Shown: positions 5,349-6,207 of the stretch, piece after piece | How positions within the stretch are numbered: the stretch's first letter is position 1 | How the letters are laid out: the number at the start of each line of letters is the position of its first letter | DNA from: Nitrososphaerota archaeon | GTDB lineage: Archaea > Thermoproteota > Nitrososphaeria > Nitrososphaerales > JACQRY01 | Direction of reading: 5' to 3' | Length of the DNA: 6,207 bases | Assembly: GCA_016206275.1 (NCBI GenBank) | Contig: JACQRY010000151.1 | Coordinates: 1 to 6,207 of the forward strand | Notes under the pieces: generated by a model | What the model was told of the DNA's origin: nothing | Databases searched by the model: none | What the model saw: the letters and a program-made list of their open reading frames with translations, nothing else | Program-made: the position numbers and the translations under genes

Positions 5349-6207
5349 TCAAGACAATTGCATCGTAGAAATTTCTGTTAGGTCTGTTATGCTGTTAGCT
5401 TTGATCTTGCTTCCGGATACGGTGTATAGAACTTCTCCTATGTAGAGGCTTCTCTCCACTTGCTGGTTTGACTCGAAGTAGTAGCCGCTCTTCAGAGGTG
5501 CCTGTGGATCATCTATATGGCTGATTTTTCCATTAATGTTGACTCCTTCCTCAGCCGATATTTGGAGAACGTAGGCTCCCTGAAATACGTATTCTCCTTG
5601 CGTTGAAGGGTGCACACCGCTTGGATATTTTTCAGGAAAGATCTTCGCCTCCAACACCGGTATCACCATTAGTCCTCTGCCTTTATCGAAGAGCAGTGCA
5701 TGATGATCTCTAAGTACAGGTGAATCTGTGCCCCTGTCTCCTATTATGATTTTACCTACTTCTTTCGGCTTCTCAACGTCGCTGACATCAAACAATGATA
5801 TCTTCAAGCCTTGATACCACGCGAAGTCCCCTTCCTCAGCCTCAACCGTCTCCTTCCCTATTCCTATGAGATGCTTCCCGTCAAACGGATGCAGATAATC
5901 TGAGTAACCAGGGATCTTCAGCAGCCCCAAAACCTTCGGCTCACTGGGCACACTCAAATCTATGGTGAAGAGGGGATCAATCTTCTTGAAGGTCACCAGA
6001 TAAGCCCTGTCACCCATAAATCGAGCCGAGTAGATATCTTCACCAGGAGCCAACTCTTCAAGCCTGCCAATCGTCTTCATATCTTGATCCAAGACATACA
6101 CGTTACTGGAACCTGAAGCCATGCCTCTGGAAACCATGCCGACCGTCGTAGCTATCCTGAAGTGATCATTATATTCATCCATGGAGAACTGGTTCAGAAC
6201 CCTGCCG
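5349..6207 (-). CDS. Beta-propeller domain protein (COG4880/Beta_propel type), 5' part missing
   Basis: C-terminal 285 residues of a larger protein. The open frame continues through the window edge (residues GRVLNQFS precede the Met at 6182), so that Met is internal. Successive blade-like repeats are visible: NVYVLDQDMKTIGRL, ARFMGDRAYLVTF, PLFTIDLSVPSEPKVLG, KISLFDVSDVEKPKEVG, GAYVLQIS and SLYIGEVLYTVSGSKIKA. The phrases LNQFSMDEYNDHFRIATT and YLHPFDGKHLIGIG are typical of the archaeal/bacterial secreted beta-propeller family. Members usually carry an N-terminal signal or membrane anchor and act outside the cell; that part is not in this window, so location is inferred. Function is unknown. 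The stop TGA is at 5351-5349 and the gene converges on the pirin gene. Confidence 0.88.
   Translation of the reverse strand, partial: GRVLNQFSMDEYNDHFRIATTVGMVSRGMASGSSNVYVLDQDMKTIGRLEELAPGEDIYSARFMGDRAYLVTFKKIDPLFTIDLSVPSEPKVLGLLKIPGYSDYLHPFDGKHLIGIGKETVEAEEGDFAWYQGLKISLFDVSDVEKPKEVGKIIIGDRGTDSPVLRDHHALLFDKGRGLMVIPVLEAKIFPEKYPSGVHPSTQGEYVFQGAYVLQISAEEGVNINGKISHIDDPQAPLKSGYYFESNQQVERSLYIGEVLYTVSGSKIKANSITDLTEISTMQLS

Overview
The window is archaeal. It carries flap endonuclease FEN-1, a two-ring Cdc48/VAT-type AAA+ ATPase, archaeal elongation factor 1-beta, and the tiny four-CxxC zinc protein that often precedes it. It also has TATA boxes at archaeal distances from starts, a probable leaderless mRNA and several TTG/GTG starts. 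The gene content and moderate GC suggest an uncultured TACK-type lineage (Thaumarchaeota/Bathyarchaeota-like). That placement is inference from protein character only.

Left part (1-1435): The N-terminal half of fen runs leftward from 612. After about residue 160 it breaks into a degraded direct copy of its own earlier sequence (1-127 repeats 289-415), acquires a stop codon at 67-69 and runs off the window. The pattern of mismatches looks more like an assembly or sequencing artefact at a contig end than biology. Divergent from fen is an uncharacterised rubredoxin-like zinc-ribbon protein (728-1174). It converges, with only 3 bases between stops, on a small winged-helix protein (1178-1435, minus) that has its own TATA box.

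Centre (1528-4266, minus): A compact, probably co-transcribed cluster reads, in order of transcription, zinc-ribbon protein, aEF-1beta, Cdc48. Gaps are 14 and 55 bases. It links translation elongation with protein unfolding. The Cdc48 protein is complete and ends in Phe-Tyr-Gly, a proteasome-docking type tail. Its two Walker A regions share 46 identical bases, which suggests gene conversion.

Right part (4288-6207): A divergent promoter region separates that cluster from a rightward pirin-family cupin (4417-5307), which has a TATA box about 26 bases before its GTG start and so is probably leaderless. A beta-propeller protein of the COG4880/Beta_propel type converges on it from the right; its N-terminal part lies outside the window.

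No gap between genes exceeds about 130 bases. I found no RNA gene, CRISPR array, insertion sequence or defence cassette, and I cannot claim a new multi-gene system here. The most useful second looks are the fen repeat, the Cdc48 repeat and the uncharacterised zinc-ribbon gene.
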